Below are positions 18,251 through 26,691 of a stretch of DNA of 64,000 bases, piece after piece. The DNA comes from Phaeobacter piscinae (GTDB lineage Bacteria > Pseudomonadota > Alphaproteobacteria > Rhodobacterales > Rhodobacteraceae), in contig NZ_CP010681.1 of assembly GCF_002407245.1 (NCBI RefSeq), positions 3,485,001 through 3,549,000 on the forward strand, written 5' to 3'. The position numbers were made by a program, and so were the translations under genes. Position 1 is the stretch's first letter; every line of letters starts with the position of its first letter. Below the pieces are notes generated by a model. It made no database searches. It was not told where the DNA came from and worked only from the letters and a program-made list of their open reading frames with translations.

Positions 18251-18673
18251 TCAATCGGGATCTGTCTTCCCCAACGCGCAGATATGGGCCCATTCCTCTG
18301 CGGTGACAGGCTGTACTGACAGCCGGGAGTTCTTCACCAGAACCATATTCTCAAGACGGGGGTCCCCCTTGATCTGATCAAGCGTCACTGGCACAGCAAA
18401 GCTGCGCACCGCTTTGATATCAACGCATTCCCAGCGGGGATCATCTGTGGTGCTGTCCGGATGAATCTCAGCGCAGATTTCAACAATCCCGACCACGGAT
18501 TTTTCCTTCATCGAATGATAGAAAAACCCGCGATCGCCGAGCTTCATCTCACGCATGAAATTGCGCGCCTGATAGTTGCGCACGCCGTCCCATTCCTCAC
18601 CCGTCTCGCCCTTGGCTTGCTGGTCAGCCCAGCTCCAGGTGGAGGGCTCGGATTTGAACAGCCAATACGCCAT
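18251..18673 (-). CDS. EVE domain-containing protein
   Basis: A 140-residue EVE (PUA-like) domain protein. The start MAYWLFKSEPSTWSW and the middle GVRNYQARNFMREMKLGD are hallmark family motifs. EVE domains bind modified bases in RNA or DNA; the cellular role here is unknown. Its start overlaps the stop of the YciI-like gene, and together with gpsA and tsaD they form a minus-strand gene run conserved in related genomes. Confidence 0.92.
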   Translation of the reverse strand: MAYWLFKSEPSTWSWADQQAKGETGEEWDGVRNYQARNFMREMKLGDRGFFYHSMKEKSVVGIVEICAEIHPDSTTDDPRWECVDIKAVRSFAVPVTLDQIKGDPRLENMVLVKNSRLSVQPVTAEEWAHICALGKTDPD

Positions 18674-18945
18674 CAGCCGACGACTTTCTTCCAGGTGATC
18701 AGCTCAACCGCCTCAAACAGACCTGCCTTGGCGTAGGGGTCGTTGTCGGCCCAGGCCTGACCGACGGCCATGTCTTCGACATCAAGGATGATCAGCGAGC
18801 CAACCATACCACCATCCTGGTCCAGCAAGGGACCGGCCTGCGCCACAACACCGGTTTCCTCAATATACGCGAGATGCGCCGCCCGGTTGTCCATCCGGGT
18901 CTGCAAATGATCGGGTTTATCGCGCGCGATCAGGGCAATCAGCAT
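18673..18945 (-). CDS. YciI family protein
   Basis: A 90-residue ferredoxin-like-fold protein of the YciI/YCII family. The features seen are the N-terminal LIALIARDKPDH, the R-x2-H patch RAAHLAYIE and the DDPYAKAGLF-like motif (here NDPYAKAGLF). The family is linked to small-molecule dehydrochlorinase-like or regulatory roles without a firm function. It sits directly downstream of gpsA, with the coding regions almost touching, and overlaps the EVE gene. Confidence 0.9.
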   Translation of the reverse strand: MLIALIARDKPDHLQTRMDNRAAHLAYIEETGVVAQAGPLLDQDGGMVGSLIILDVEDMAVGQAWADNDPYAKAGLFEAVELITWKKVVG

Positions 18946-18946
18946 G

Positions 18947-19909
18947 TCATTCCTCTTTCAATGGTCTTGCAAGCAGTTGAGCGGTGGCGTCGGCAATCGT
19001 CAAGCGCTGATCGAGCAGAGCCACGACAATGGCGGTGATGGGCATGTCCAGATTTCGCGCCTGGGCTTCGGCGTGGACGGCACGCGCCGTAGCGGCGCCT
19101 TCAACCGTGATATTGGGGTCAAACGTTTCGTTCCCTCCAATCGCCAGCCCAAGACGATAGTTCCGCGACTGCTCTGAGCTGCAGGTCAGAGTGAGATCGC
19201 CAAACCCGGAAAGACCTGCCAGCGTATCGGCCTGCGCACCGGACGCCAGTGCCATGCGCTGCATCTCCGCATAGCCGCGGGTCATCAGTGCGGCGCGGGC
19301 GCTGTCGCCAAGTCCAGCGCCGATGACGGCACCGCAGGCAATCGCCATCACGTTTTTCAGCGCGCCGCCAATTTCGGCGCCGCTGGTGTCCGTAGTGCGG
19401 TAGAGCCGAAGGTTTTTCGTGGTCAGCTGCTGTTGCAATTGCGCCCCTGTTTCCGGGTCACGACAGGCCAGCGTCAGCGCCGTTGGCAGGCCTTTTGCGA
19501 TATCGGCGGCGAAACTGGGGCCGGTCAACAAGGCGGTTCGAGCCGTCGGAAGGCAGCCGTGGAGAACCACCAAGGGACCCTGACCGGTCTTGAGTTCAAT
19601 CCCCTTGCAGCAGGCCACAAGAGCCCGGTTGCGCAGCAGATCAGCATGGGTGCTGACAAAACTCCGTAGGGTCTGCATCGGCACGGCAAGCAATATGGTA
19701 TCAGCCTGCGTCGCGCGCTCCAGATCACTGGTCACCGACAGTGTTTCGGGCAGATCGGCGCCGGGCAGGCGCCGGGTGTTGCGCCGGGTCGCCTGCATAT
19801 CGCGCGCCTGATCAGCGTCCCGCGCCCATAGGGTAACCGGGCCATTACCTGCGAGCGAAATTGCCAGCGCCGTGCCGAATGCGCCGGATCCCAGTACCGA
19901 AACACTCAT
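18947..19909 (-). CDS. gpsA: NAD(P)H-dependent glycerol-3-phosphate dehydrogenase
   Basis: A 320-residue enzyme that reduces dihydroxyacetone phosphate to sn-glycerol-3-phosphate for phospholipid synthesis. The Rossmann motif [10 protein letters not shown] is at the N-terminus. The C-terminal substrate domain shows [10 protein letters not shown] and [11 protein letters not shown], both diagnostic. The ATG at 19909 is chosen: it overlaps the tsaD stop as ATGA and gives the standard length. The longer open frame upstream belongs to tsaD sequence. Confidence 0.95.
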   Translation of the reverse strand: MSVSVLGSGAFGTALAISLAGNGPVTLWARDADQARDMQATRRNTRRLPGADLPETLSVTSDLERATQADTILLAVPMQTLRSFVSTHADLLRNRALVACCKGIELKTGQGPLVVLHGCLPTARTALLTGPSFAADIAKGLPTALTLACRDPETGAQLQQQLTTKNLRLYRTTDTSGAEIGGALKNVMAIACGAVIGAGLGDSARAALMTRGYAEMQRMALASGAQADTLAGLSGFGDLTLTCSSEQSRNYRLGLAIGGNETFDPNITVEGAATARAVHAEAQARNLDMPITAIVVALLDQRLTIADATAQLLARPLKEE

Positions 19910-21003
19910 GCCTTTGCGCCTTTTTTGCCGCTGCCCAACATGGCGGGGCTGCTCTGATCCAGTGGCCAACGTGGCCGGGCGGTCAGGCCCATGCCGTCCT
20001 GCGCGCCATTGCGGAACCGTTCAAGCCCGGCGTAGGCAATCATCGCCGCATTGTCCGTGCAAAGCGCCAGAGGCGGGGCAAGGAACTGTGCGTCAACCTC
20101 AGAGCAAACAGTCTCTAACACGGCGCGAATAGCTGTATTCGCTGCGACGCCACCTGCGACGGCGACGGTGCGGGTCGCCGGGGCTTCTTCAAGATAGTGT
20201 CGGATTGCGCGGCGCGTTTTCTCCGCCAGGACGTCAGCGACAGCAGCCTGGAAACCGGCACAGAGATCGGCGCGGTCCTGTCGTGTCAAACCGCCCTTCT
20301 CAGCCATCACCTGATCCCGCATGCGCATCAGTGCGGTTTTCAGGCCGGAGAATGAGAGGTTGCAATCGGGACGGTCCAATAGCGGACGGGGAAAACGGAA
20401 GCGGCGGGGATCCCCGCTTTCGGCCTCTTTCTGCACCGAGGGGCCGCCGGGTTGCGGCAGGCCGAGCAGGCGGGCAGTCTTGTCAAAGGCCTCGCCGGGC
20501 GCATCGTCGATTGTCCCGCCCAGTCGCTTGAACTCATCCGGCCCCCGTACGATCAGGTACTGACAATGCCCGCCTGAGACCAGCAGCATCAGATAGGGAT
20601 AGGGGACCGCATCCGTCAGTCGGGGCGTGAGCGCATGGCCGGCCAGATGGTTGACGCCAACCAGCGGTAGCCCCGTTGCGGCCGCCAGCCCCTTGGCGCA
20701 CATCACGCCGGAAATCACGCCGCCAATCAGTCCCGGACCTGCGGTGACGGCGATGGCATCCATATCCTGCAAGCGCAGATTGGCCGCGGCCAGCGCATCG
20801 CGGACGCAGTGATCGAGCTTCTCCGCATGGGCGCGGGCTGCAATTTCCGGCACCACACCGCCGAAGGCGCTGTGGAGTTCGGTTTGGCCAAACACGACGG
20901 AGGAGAGCACCTCTGCCGGGGCTTGCCCGGACTGGCGCACCACGGCAGCCGCCGTATCGTCGCAGCTGCTTTCCAATCCCAGAAGGGTGAGGCTTTGTTT
21001 CAT
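19906..21003 (-). CDS. tsaD: tRNA t6A transferase subunit TsaD
   Basis: A 365-residue ASKHA-fold transferase that attaches the threonylcarbamoyl group to A37 of tRNA. The N-terminal [11 protein letters not shown], the metal-binding HAEKLDH and [12 protein letters not shown] histidine motifs and a conserved [10 protein letters not shown] are present. The ATG at 21003 (MKQSLTLLG) gives the usual length; the upstream extension is not conserved-looking. It is divergent from hemD with about 75 bases between starts, and translationally coupled to gpsA. Confidence 0.96.
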   Translation of the reverse strand: MKQSLTLLGLESSCDDTAAAVVRQSGQAPAEVLSSVVFGQTELHSAFGGVVPEIAARAHAEKLDHCVRDALAAANLRLQDMDAIAVTAGPGLIGGVISGVMCAKGLAAATGLPLVGVNHLAGHALTPRLTDAVPYPYLMLLVSGGHCQYLIVRGPDEFKRLGGTIDDAPGEAFDKTARLLGLPQPGGPSVQKEAESGDPRRFRFPRPLLDRPDCNLSFSGLKTALMRMRDQVMAEKGGLTRQDRADLCAGFQAAVADVLAEKTRRAIRHYLEEAPATRTVAVAGGVAANTAIRAVLETVCSEVDAQFLAPPLALCTDNAAMIAYAGLERFRNGAQDGMGLTARPRWPLDQSSPAMLGSGKKGAKA

Positions 21004-21077
21004 GGTGTTACCGTTGCATCCTGTCTCTGCCGGGGCTACCACCTATGACAGTGGCGAACAATCCCGAGGGGCGTGTG

Positions 21078-21812
21078 ATGGTCGGCCTATTGATGACGCG
21101 CCCCCGTGGGGTGGCAGAGCGATTTGTCGAAGATCTGCCCACCTCGACCCAAGCGACTGTGCAGGTGATCTACGCGCCGTTAATCAAAACAATTCCGCTG
21201 AACCCGCGACCTGATGCCTCTGAATGGGAGCTTTCGTCAGGGGATGTGATCTTCTCATCCGCCAATGGGGTGCGGTATGCGACTGCGCCGTTTGCGGGGC
21301 AGAGCGCCTATTGCGTCGGGCAACGCACAACGCAGGCCGCAACGGCGAAAGGGTGGCGCGCGATTTGCTGTGGGCAGGACGCTGACGCGTTGGTGCAGAA
21401 TCTAACCGAGGCGCCGCCTACAGGCCTGTTGACACATTTGCGCGGCGTCCATAGCCGCGGCGACATAGCCGAGCGGCTTCGCCTGGCCGGGGTCAATTGC
21501 CGGGAACAGGTGATTTATGATCAGGTTTTGCTTCCCTATGAAGACGAGGCGCGGATTGCGATGGATGCGCAAGCGTCGCTGATCGTGCCGCTTTTTTCAC
21601 CGCGGACCGCTCAGCAATTTGTCAAATTGGCGCCATATCGCGCAGGCCTGCATCTGATTGCATTCAGCAAGGCGGTTGCAGAGCCTCTGAAAGGCTTGAA
21701 ATGCAAGGGCTTACAGATATGTAAGTCTCCAACCGCGGCAGCAATGCGTACATTGGTGCGTGATGCCGCAGCTGGTCTGGCGCGGGTTGAGGGTGGGCCA
21801 TCGGCACAGTAA
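21078..21812 (+). CDS. hemD: Uroporphyrinogen-III synthase
   Basis: A 244-residue two-lobed HemD-fold protein that closes and isomerises hydroxymethylbilane for haem, sirohaem and cobalamin. HemD is poorly conserved; the features seen are N-terminal LLMTRPRG, SSANGVRYA, YCVGQRTTQAA and LFSPRTAQQF. The ATG at 21078 has GAGGGG upstream; an ATG at 21045 is possible. The following two membrane-protein genes are the regular alphaproteobacterial neighbours of hemD, which backs the call. Confidence 0.88.
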   Translation: MVGLLMTRPRGVAERFVEDLPTSTQATVQVIYAPLIKTIPLNPRPDASEWELSSGDVIFSSANGVRYATAPFAGQSAYCVGQRTTQAATAKGWRAICCGQDADALVQNLTEAPPTGLLTHLRGVHSRGDIAERLRLAGVNCREQVIYDQVLLPYEDEARIAMDAQASLIVPLFSPRTAQQFVKLAPYRAGLHLIAFSKAVAEPLKGLKCKGLQICKSPTAAAMRTLVRDAAAGLARVEGGPSAQ

Positions 21813-21865
21813 GTTTATTGCTGAGTTGCTGTTAAGAGATTTTGAGAATCGAGGGGGACGTCGGC

Positions 21866-23224
21866 GTGGCTGACAAGAAAACATCCGATGAGACGCAGGC
21901 AGAAGAGAGCCAGACGTCTGTCTCCAAACCGGATATCGACGACACAACTGCTGGTGATGCGGTCTCTGACAGCTTGAGTGTTGAAGATGATGAGACTTCC
22001 GATACGGCTGCTGTGGCGGACTTGACCGATCCGGACAACACGGATCCCGCGCCTGCCGAAGAGAATGCTGTCTCCAATGTGTCGGATGACGATGCTGCGC
22101 TCGGGGACGGGGATCTCGATCCCATTGAGACAGCTGAGGGCAAGACTGCTGAAAATGCGTCGGGGGACCAAACAGTTGATACCCCGCCTGTTGCTGCGGC
22201 ACCGGTCCATGAGGTCGAACGTGTTGTCGAAAAACGTGGTGGTTTTGGAGCCGCTCTCCTAGGGGGGGTCGTTGCCGCCGGGCTTGGCTTTGTGGCGGGA
22301 CAGTCGAATGTGCTGAATGATTTTATGCCGCCTTCTTGGCGCAGTTCAGCGCCCGTCGATGCAGCCGCGCTTGAGCAGTTGAAGGAAAGCCTCAGCGCTC
22401 AGATTGCGGAGCTGGAGGAGCGGGTTGCCGCTGACGATGCCCCGGATATCGCGCCGCTCACGCAGCAAATCGATGCGTTGACAGAAGAGGTTGCCTCCCT
22501 GCGGTCCAGTGAGACGGCGACTGGATCTGATGAATTGGCAGGGGCGATTGAGGCATTGGCGGTCCGTGTGGATGCTCTGGAGAGCCGACCCATCACGGAT
22601 GCTGCCAGCCCGGCCGCTGTTGCCGCGTTTGAGGCTGAGCTGAGCAAGCTGCAGGACAGCCTCGCCGAACAGCGCGCCGAAGTGGAAAAGATGGTCGAGG
22701 AGGCGCGGGCGATGGATGCTGCCAGTGCCGAAGCCGCCCGTATTGCAAGCGCCCAGACAATCGTCGCCCGGCTGCGGTCGTCGATTGATGCGGGTACCAG
22801 CTTTGGCGGGTTGATCGAAGAGTTGCAGGCCGTTGGCGTGATCGCGCCGGAGGCATTGACCGGGTCCGCAGAGGCAGGCGTCAGCACACGTGCAAGCCTG
22901 CGTGATGGTTTTGCCCCGGCTGCGCGTGAGGCCCTGGCTTCGGCCCGTCAGGAAACCAAGGGAACAGGTGGCATTACGGCCTATGTGCGGCGTCAGCTCG
23001 GCGCGCGTTCGGTCGCCCCGCGTGATGGAGATGACCCGGATGCGGTGCTTTCGCGCGCCGAAGCCGCCGTGCAGAGCGGCGATCTGCAAGGCGCCCTGAC
23101 TGAGTTGCAAGCTCTGCCGGAAACCGCCCGTGGACCGTTGGCCGATTGGGAGGCCGCTGCGCGCGCCCGTCTGGCCGCTGTTGCTGCCGTGAATGAACTG
23201 GCCCAAAGCCTGAACGCCAAATAA
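21866..23224 (+). CDS. Mitofilin-like (COG4223) membrane protein
   Basis: A 452-residue protein with an acidic, disordered N-terminal cytoplasmic part (about residues 1-120), one glycine-rich membrane segment (FGAALLGGVVAAGLGFVAG) and a long periplasmic coiled coil rich in Ala, Glu and Leu. The C-terminal region (about 300-450) has the mitofilin signature of alphaproteobacterial inner-membrane organisers. A GTG at 21866 with GAGGGGG upstream is preferred over a TTG at 21842. It sits between hemD and hemY, as in relatives. Proposed role in envelope organisation is by homology only. Confidence 0.82.
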   Translation: MADKKTSDETQAEESQTSVSKPDIDDTTAGDAVSDSLSVEDDETSDTAAVADLTDPDNTDPAPAEENAVSNVSDDDAALGDGDLDPIETAEGKTAENASGDQTVDTPPVAAAPVHEVERVVEKRGGFGAALLGGVVAAGLGFVAGQSNVLNDFMPPSWRSSAPVDAAALEQLKESLSAQIAELEERVAADDAPDIAPLTQQIDALTEEVASLRSSETATGSDELAGAIEALAVRVDALESRPITDAASPAAVAAFEAELSKLQDSLAEQRAEVEKMVEEARAMDAASAEAARIASAQTIVARLRSSIDAGTSFGGLIEELQAVGVIAPEALTGSAEAGVSTRASLRDGFAPAAREALASARQETKGTGGITAYVRRQLGARSVAPRDGDDPDAVLSRAEAAVQSGDLQGALTELQALPETARGPLADWEAAARARLAAVAAVNELAQSLNAK

Positions 23225-23234
23225 GGAAGCTGCC

Positions 23235-24758
23235 ATGCTCTGGTCGTTGTTGAAGATCCTCGTATTTGTCGCCATCGTGGCGGTGCTGGCCTTTGGTGCT
23301 GCCTTGCTGACGGAGACGGCAGGAGGCGTGCAGATCACTGTCGCCGGTACCGAATATACCCTGAGTGCGCTGCAGTCGGTAATCGCATTGGCCATTCTGG
23401 TGTTTGCAGTCTGGGTCCTGTTCAAACTGTTGTCACTGTTGCTGGCAACGCTGCGGTTTCTCAATGGAGATGAAACCGCAATTTCGCGCTATTTTGACAA
23501 GGGTCGCGAGCGGAAGGGATATCAGGCGCTCTCTGACGGTCTGATGGCGCTGGCCTCCGGTGAGGGGCGCCTGGCGATGGCCAAGGCTGCGCGGGCGGAG
23601 AAATATCTGGAGAAGCCGGAACTGACGGATCTGTTGACCGCGCAGGCGGCGGAACTGGCCGGGGACACAAAAAAGGCGGCCGAGGCGTACAAACGCTTGG
23701 TAAGCAACCAGTCGACCCGCTTTGTTGGTGTCCGAGGCATCATGAAGCAAAAGCTGTCTGAAGGGGATACCGACACCGCGCGCCAACTGGCGGAAAAGGC
23801 GCTCAGCCTGCGGCCCAAGCATGAGGAGGTGCAAGATACCCTGCTGACGCTTCAGGCACGGGCGCAGGACTGGGCCGGGGCCCGCAAGACGCTGACCACC
23901 AAGCTGAAGACCGGCACCCTGCCACGTGATGTCTACAAACGCCGCGATGCTGTGCTGGCGCTGTCGGCCTCCAAGGCGATCGTTGAAGAGGGCGCGACGG
24001 TCGAGCAGCAGGAACAGGCGATAGAAGCAAACCGGCTTTCGCCGGATTTGGTTCCGGCGGCAGCCATGGCGGCACGGGCTTATCTGGCCCGGGACAAGAA
24101 ACGGTATGCAATCCGGGTGTTGAAGAAAGCCTGGGAGGCGCAGCCGCACCCTGATCTGGCCCACGCGTTTGCAGAGGTTGAGCCGACTGAAACCGCACAG
24201 GAGCGGGTGAAACGGTTTGCCCAGCTGTCACGTCTTGCGCCGCAACATGATGAGACCCGTTTGGTGATGGCCGAACTGCATATCGTGGCTGAGGATTTCC
24301 CAGAGGCGCGCCGCGCGCTGGGCGATCTGGTTGAACGCGAACCGGACGCACGTGCGTTGACCCTGATGGCGGCGATCGAAAAGGGGGAGGGCGCCAGCGA
24401 TGCGGTGATCCAGGGCTGGCTGGCACGGGCGCTGAATGCGCCACGCGGGCCGCAGTGGGTCTGTGGAAACTGCAACCACATCCATGCAGAATGGGCGCCG
24501 GTCTGCGAGAACTGCGCCAGCTTTGATACCCTCAGCTGGCGCCGTCCGGAGGCACCGGAGGTTGTTGGTGCCACAGGGGCGCAGGTTCTGCCATTGATCA
24601 CCGGCACGCCGGAAGGCGCAGCTGGCCCGGATACCTCTGATATTCCAGAGGTGGAGCTGTTGGATGGGGACGATACTTCTGCGTCCGACATGGGCGAAAC
24701 ACTGCCCGAGGCCTCGGACACGGATGATGGGAAACCCAAAACCCAAAGCGTGAAATAG
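23235..24758 (+). CDS. HemY-like TPR membrane protein with C-terminal zinc ribbon
   Basis: A 507-residue protein with two N-terminal membrane helices (about residues 4-30 and 45-75, the HemY N-terminal domain), a TPR-rich cytoplasmic body, and a CxxC-x10-CxxC ribbon (WVCGNCNHIHAEW, then VCENC) near residues 410-430. An acidic tail follows. The zinc ribbon after TPRs resembles the rubredoxin-like module of LapB. The family is genetically linked to tetrapyrrole genes but has no proven enzyme activity. It is 10 bases downstream of the mitofilin-like gene, so cotranscribed with hemD. Confidence 0.85.
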   Translation: MLWSLLKILVFVAIVAVLAFGAALLTETAGGVQITVAGTEYTLSALQSVIALAILVFAVWVLFKLLSLLLATLRFLNGDETAISRYFDKGRERKGYQALSDGLMALASGEGRLAMAKAARAEKYLEKPELTDLLTAQAAELAGDTKKAAEAYKRLVSNQSTRFVGVRGIMKQKLSEGDTDTARQLAEKALSLRPKHEEVQDTLLTLQARAQDWAGARKTLTTKLKTGTLPRDVYKRRDAVLALSASKAIVEEGATVEQQEQAIEANRLSPDLVPAAAMAARAYLARDKKRYAIRVLKKAWEAQPHPDLAHAFAEVEPTETAQERVKRFAQLSRLAPQHDETRLVMAELHIVAEDFPEARRALGDLVEREPDARALTLMAAIEKGEGASDAVIQGWLARALNAPRGPQWVCGNCNHIHAEWAPVCENCASFDTLSWRRPEAPEVVGATGAQVLPLITGTPEGAAGPDTSDIPEVELLDGDDTSASDMGETLPEASDTDDGKPKTQSVK

Positions 24759-24829
24759 ATCTTTTCCAAGCGGTGCGCCGATGCTAAAGCGCGCCGCACA
24801 GACCGTTGCGGGGCTCACCTGCACCAGTC

Positions 24830-24905
24830 GCCGCTGTAGCTCAGATGGTAGAGCACGTCATTCGTAATGATGGGGTCGGGGGTTCGAGTCCCTTCAGCGG
24901 CACCA
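24830..24905 (+). tRNA. tRNA-Thr (anticodon CGT)
   Basis: A 76-nt cloverleaf: acceptor GCCGCTG/CAGCGGC, D-arm GCTC/GAGC, anticodon stem CGTCA/TGATG with loop TTCGTAA (anticodon CGT, reading ACG), TpsiC loop GTTCGAGTC, and an encoded CCA end at 24903-24905. Confidence 0.97.
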
Positions 24906-25049
24906 ATTTCTCTTTTTCAAGACCGACTTTTGTCCACCCACTCCGCCCGCGCGATGACGTACCGTCAGAGTGGACAGTTCTCACAAAAGCGGCGCTGATC
25001 TGCTGGCAGCCTGGGAGAGCTGTTGATGTAGGTGTGCGGGGAGGTCGTG

Positions 25050-26666
25050 ATGGAGGCGGACTATGTGATCGTTGGCGGTGGCTCGGCGGGGTCGACGCTG
25101 GCGTCCCGACTGAGTGAAGATCCCGATGTGACGGTTTGCCTGCTGGAGGCCGGCGGGCGCGGTGACGGTCTGTTGGTGCGGGCCCCGGCTGCGGTTGTTG
25201 CCATGCTGCCGGGTCGCCCAAAGATCAATAACTGGGCCTATGAGACGGTGCCGCAGCCGGGTCTGAACGGGCGGCGGGGTTATCAGCCACGTGGCAAGGG
25301 GTTGGGTGGATCCAGCGCCATCAATGCCATGCTCTATATTCGTGGCCATGCCAAAGATTATGACGAGTGGGCGGCCTTGGGGTGTGACGGGTGGGACTGG
25401 CAATCGGTGCTGCCCTATTTCCGAAAGTCTGAGAACAACGAACGTGGTGATGATGCTTTGCATGGCGCGGCTGGTCCGCTTCAGGTCAGCAATCAGAAAT
25501 CGCCTCGCCCGATCACAGAGGCTTTTGTGAAGGCCGGGCAGTCCCTCCAAATCCGGCACCGTGAGGATTTCAACTCAGGCGATAACGAAGGCATCGGCCA
25601 CTATCAGGTGACGCAGTTTCACCGGGATGATCGCAATGGCGAGCGGTGCTCGGCTGCGGCGGCCTATCTGCATCCGGTCATGGATCGGCCAAATTTGACG
25701 GTGATCACCCGCGCGCAGGCGTCCTCTGTTGCATTTGAGGGCAAGCGGGCAGTTGGGGTGCGCTATAGTCGGGGTGGTCGCGCGCATATGGTGCGTGCCC
25801 GTCGCGAAGTGATCCTGAGCGGTGGGGCGTTCAATTCACCCCAGCTGCTGCAACTGTCTGGTGTTGGCCGTCCCGAAGACATACGCCCGCATGGGATCGA
25901 TATGGTGCACGAACTGCCGGGAGTTGGCCAGAATCTGCAGGATCACCTCGATTTCACACTGGCTTATAAGTCGCGGGATCGGGACAATTTTGGTATCTCC
26001 TTGCCTGGCAGTGTTTCGCTGCTGCGCCATATCTGGAATTGGCGCAAGACCGGGCGCGGTATGATCGCCACGCCCTTCGCCGAAGGGGCCGCGTTTCTAA
26101 AGACCAACCCCAATGACGAACGGGCTGACATACAGCTGCATTTCGTCATCTCAATTGTCGATGACCACGCGCGCAAGCTGCACATGGGACATGGGTTCAG
26201 CTGTCATATCTGTGTGCTGAGACCGAAGTCCCGCGGCTCTGTTGGCCTCAACAGCGCTGATCCCAAGGCTGCCCCTCGAATTGATCCGCAGTTCCTTGCC
26301 GATCCAGAGGATCTGGCCGTGTTGATCAAGGGCGTCCGCAAGACGCGGCAGATCATGGCGGCAGAGCCACTGGCGGGCTACGCAGACAAGGAATTGTTCA
26401 TAAACGATGAGCCGGATGACGCTGCCTTGGAGCAGCACATTCGTGCGCGGGCGGATACGATTTATCATCCGGTTGGCACCTGTAAGATGGGCACCGATCC
26501 GCTGTCGGTGGTTGATCCCTCGCTTCGGGTGCACGGGCTGCAGGGGCTGCGTGTGGTTGATGCGTCGATCATGCCCCGCCTGATTGGTGGCAACACCAAC
26601 GCCCCCACCATTATGATCGCCGAAAAAGCCGCAGATATTATACGCGGTGCTTCGGCCCGCGACTGA
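25050..26666 (+). CDS. GMC-family FAD-dependent oxidoreductase (choline dehydrogenase-like)
   Basis: A 538-residue flavoenzyme. The FAD-binding DYVIVGGGSAGSTLASRL motif starts at residue 4, GMC signature 1 is GKGLGGSSAINAMLYIRG and signature 2 is LSGGAFNSPQLLQLSG. The catalytic C-terminal His region reads YHPVGTCKMG, followed by GGNTNAPTIMIAEKAAD. Likely substrates are choline or other alcohols, but this cannot be fixed from sequence. No betaine genes are adjacent, which weakens a betA assignment. The ATG at 25050 follows GGGGAGG. The next gene starts 25 bases on and may be cotranscribed. Confidence 0.92.
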   Translation: MEADYVIVGGGSAGSTLASRLSEDPDVTVCLLEAGGRGDGLLVRAPAAVVAMLPGRPKINNWAYETVPQPGLNGRRGYQPRGKGLGGSSAINAMLYIRGHAKDYDEWAALGCDGWDWQSVLPYFRKSENNERGDDALHGAAGPLQVSNQKSPRPITEAFVKAGQSLQIRHREDFNSGDNEGIGHYQVTQFHRDDRNGERCSAAAAYLHPVMDRPNLTVITRAQASSVAFEGKRAVGVRYSRGGRAHMVRARREVILSGGAFNSPQLLQLSGVGRPEDIRPHGIDMVHELPGVGQNLQDHLDFTLAYKSRDRDNFGISLPGSVSLLRHIWNWRKTGRGMIATPFAEGAAFLKTNPNDERADIQLHFVISIVDDHARKLHMGHGFSCHICVLRPKSRGSVGLNSADPKAAPRIDPQFLADPEDLAVLIKGVRKTRQIMAAEPLAGYADKELFINDEPDDAALEQHIRARADTIYHPVGTCKMGTDPLSVVDPSLRVHGLQGLRVVDASIMPRLIGGNTNAPTIMIAEKAADIIRGASARD

Positions 26667-26691
26667 CATTTCAATTTCGGAGAAGACGACG

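Noticed and set aside
22346..23464. 372-codon minus-strand frame
   Set aside because: Antisense to the mitofilin-like gene, which fits its hemD-hemY context and codon use.
24841..25221. 126-codon minus-strand frame ending PLKGLEPPTPSLR
   Set aside because: This is the well-known false translation of a tRNA gene; it covers tRNA-Thr and the GMC gene start.
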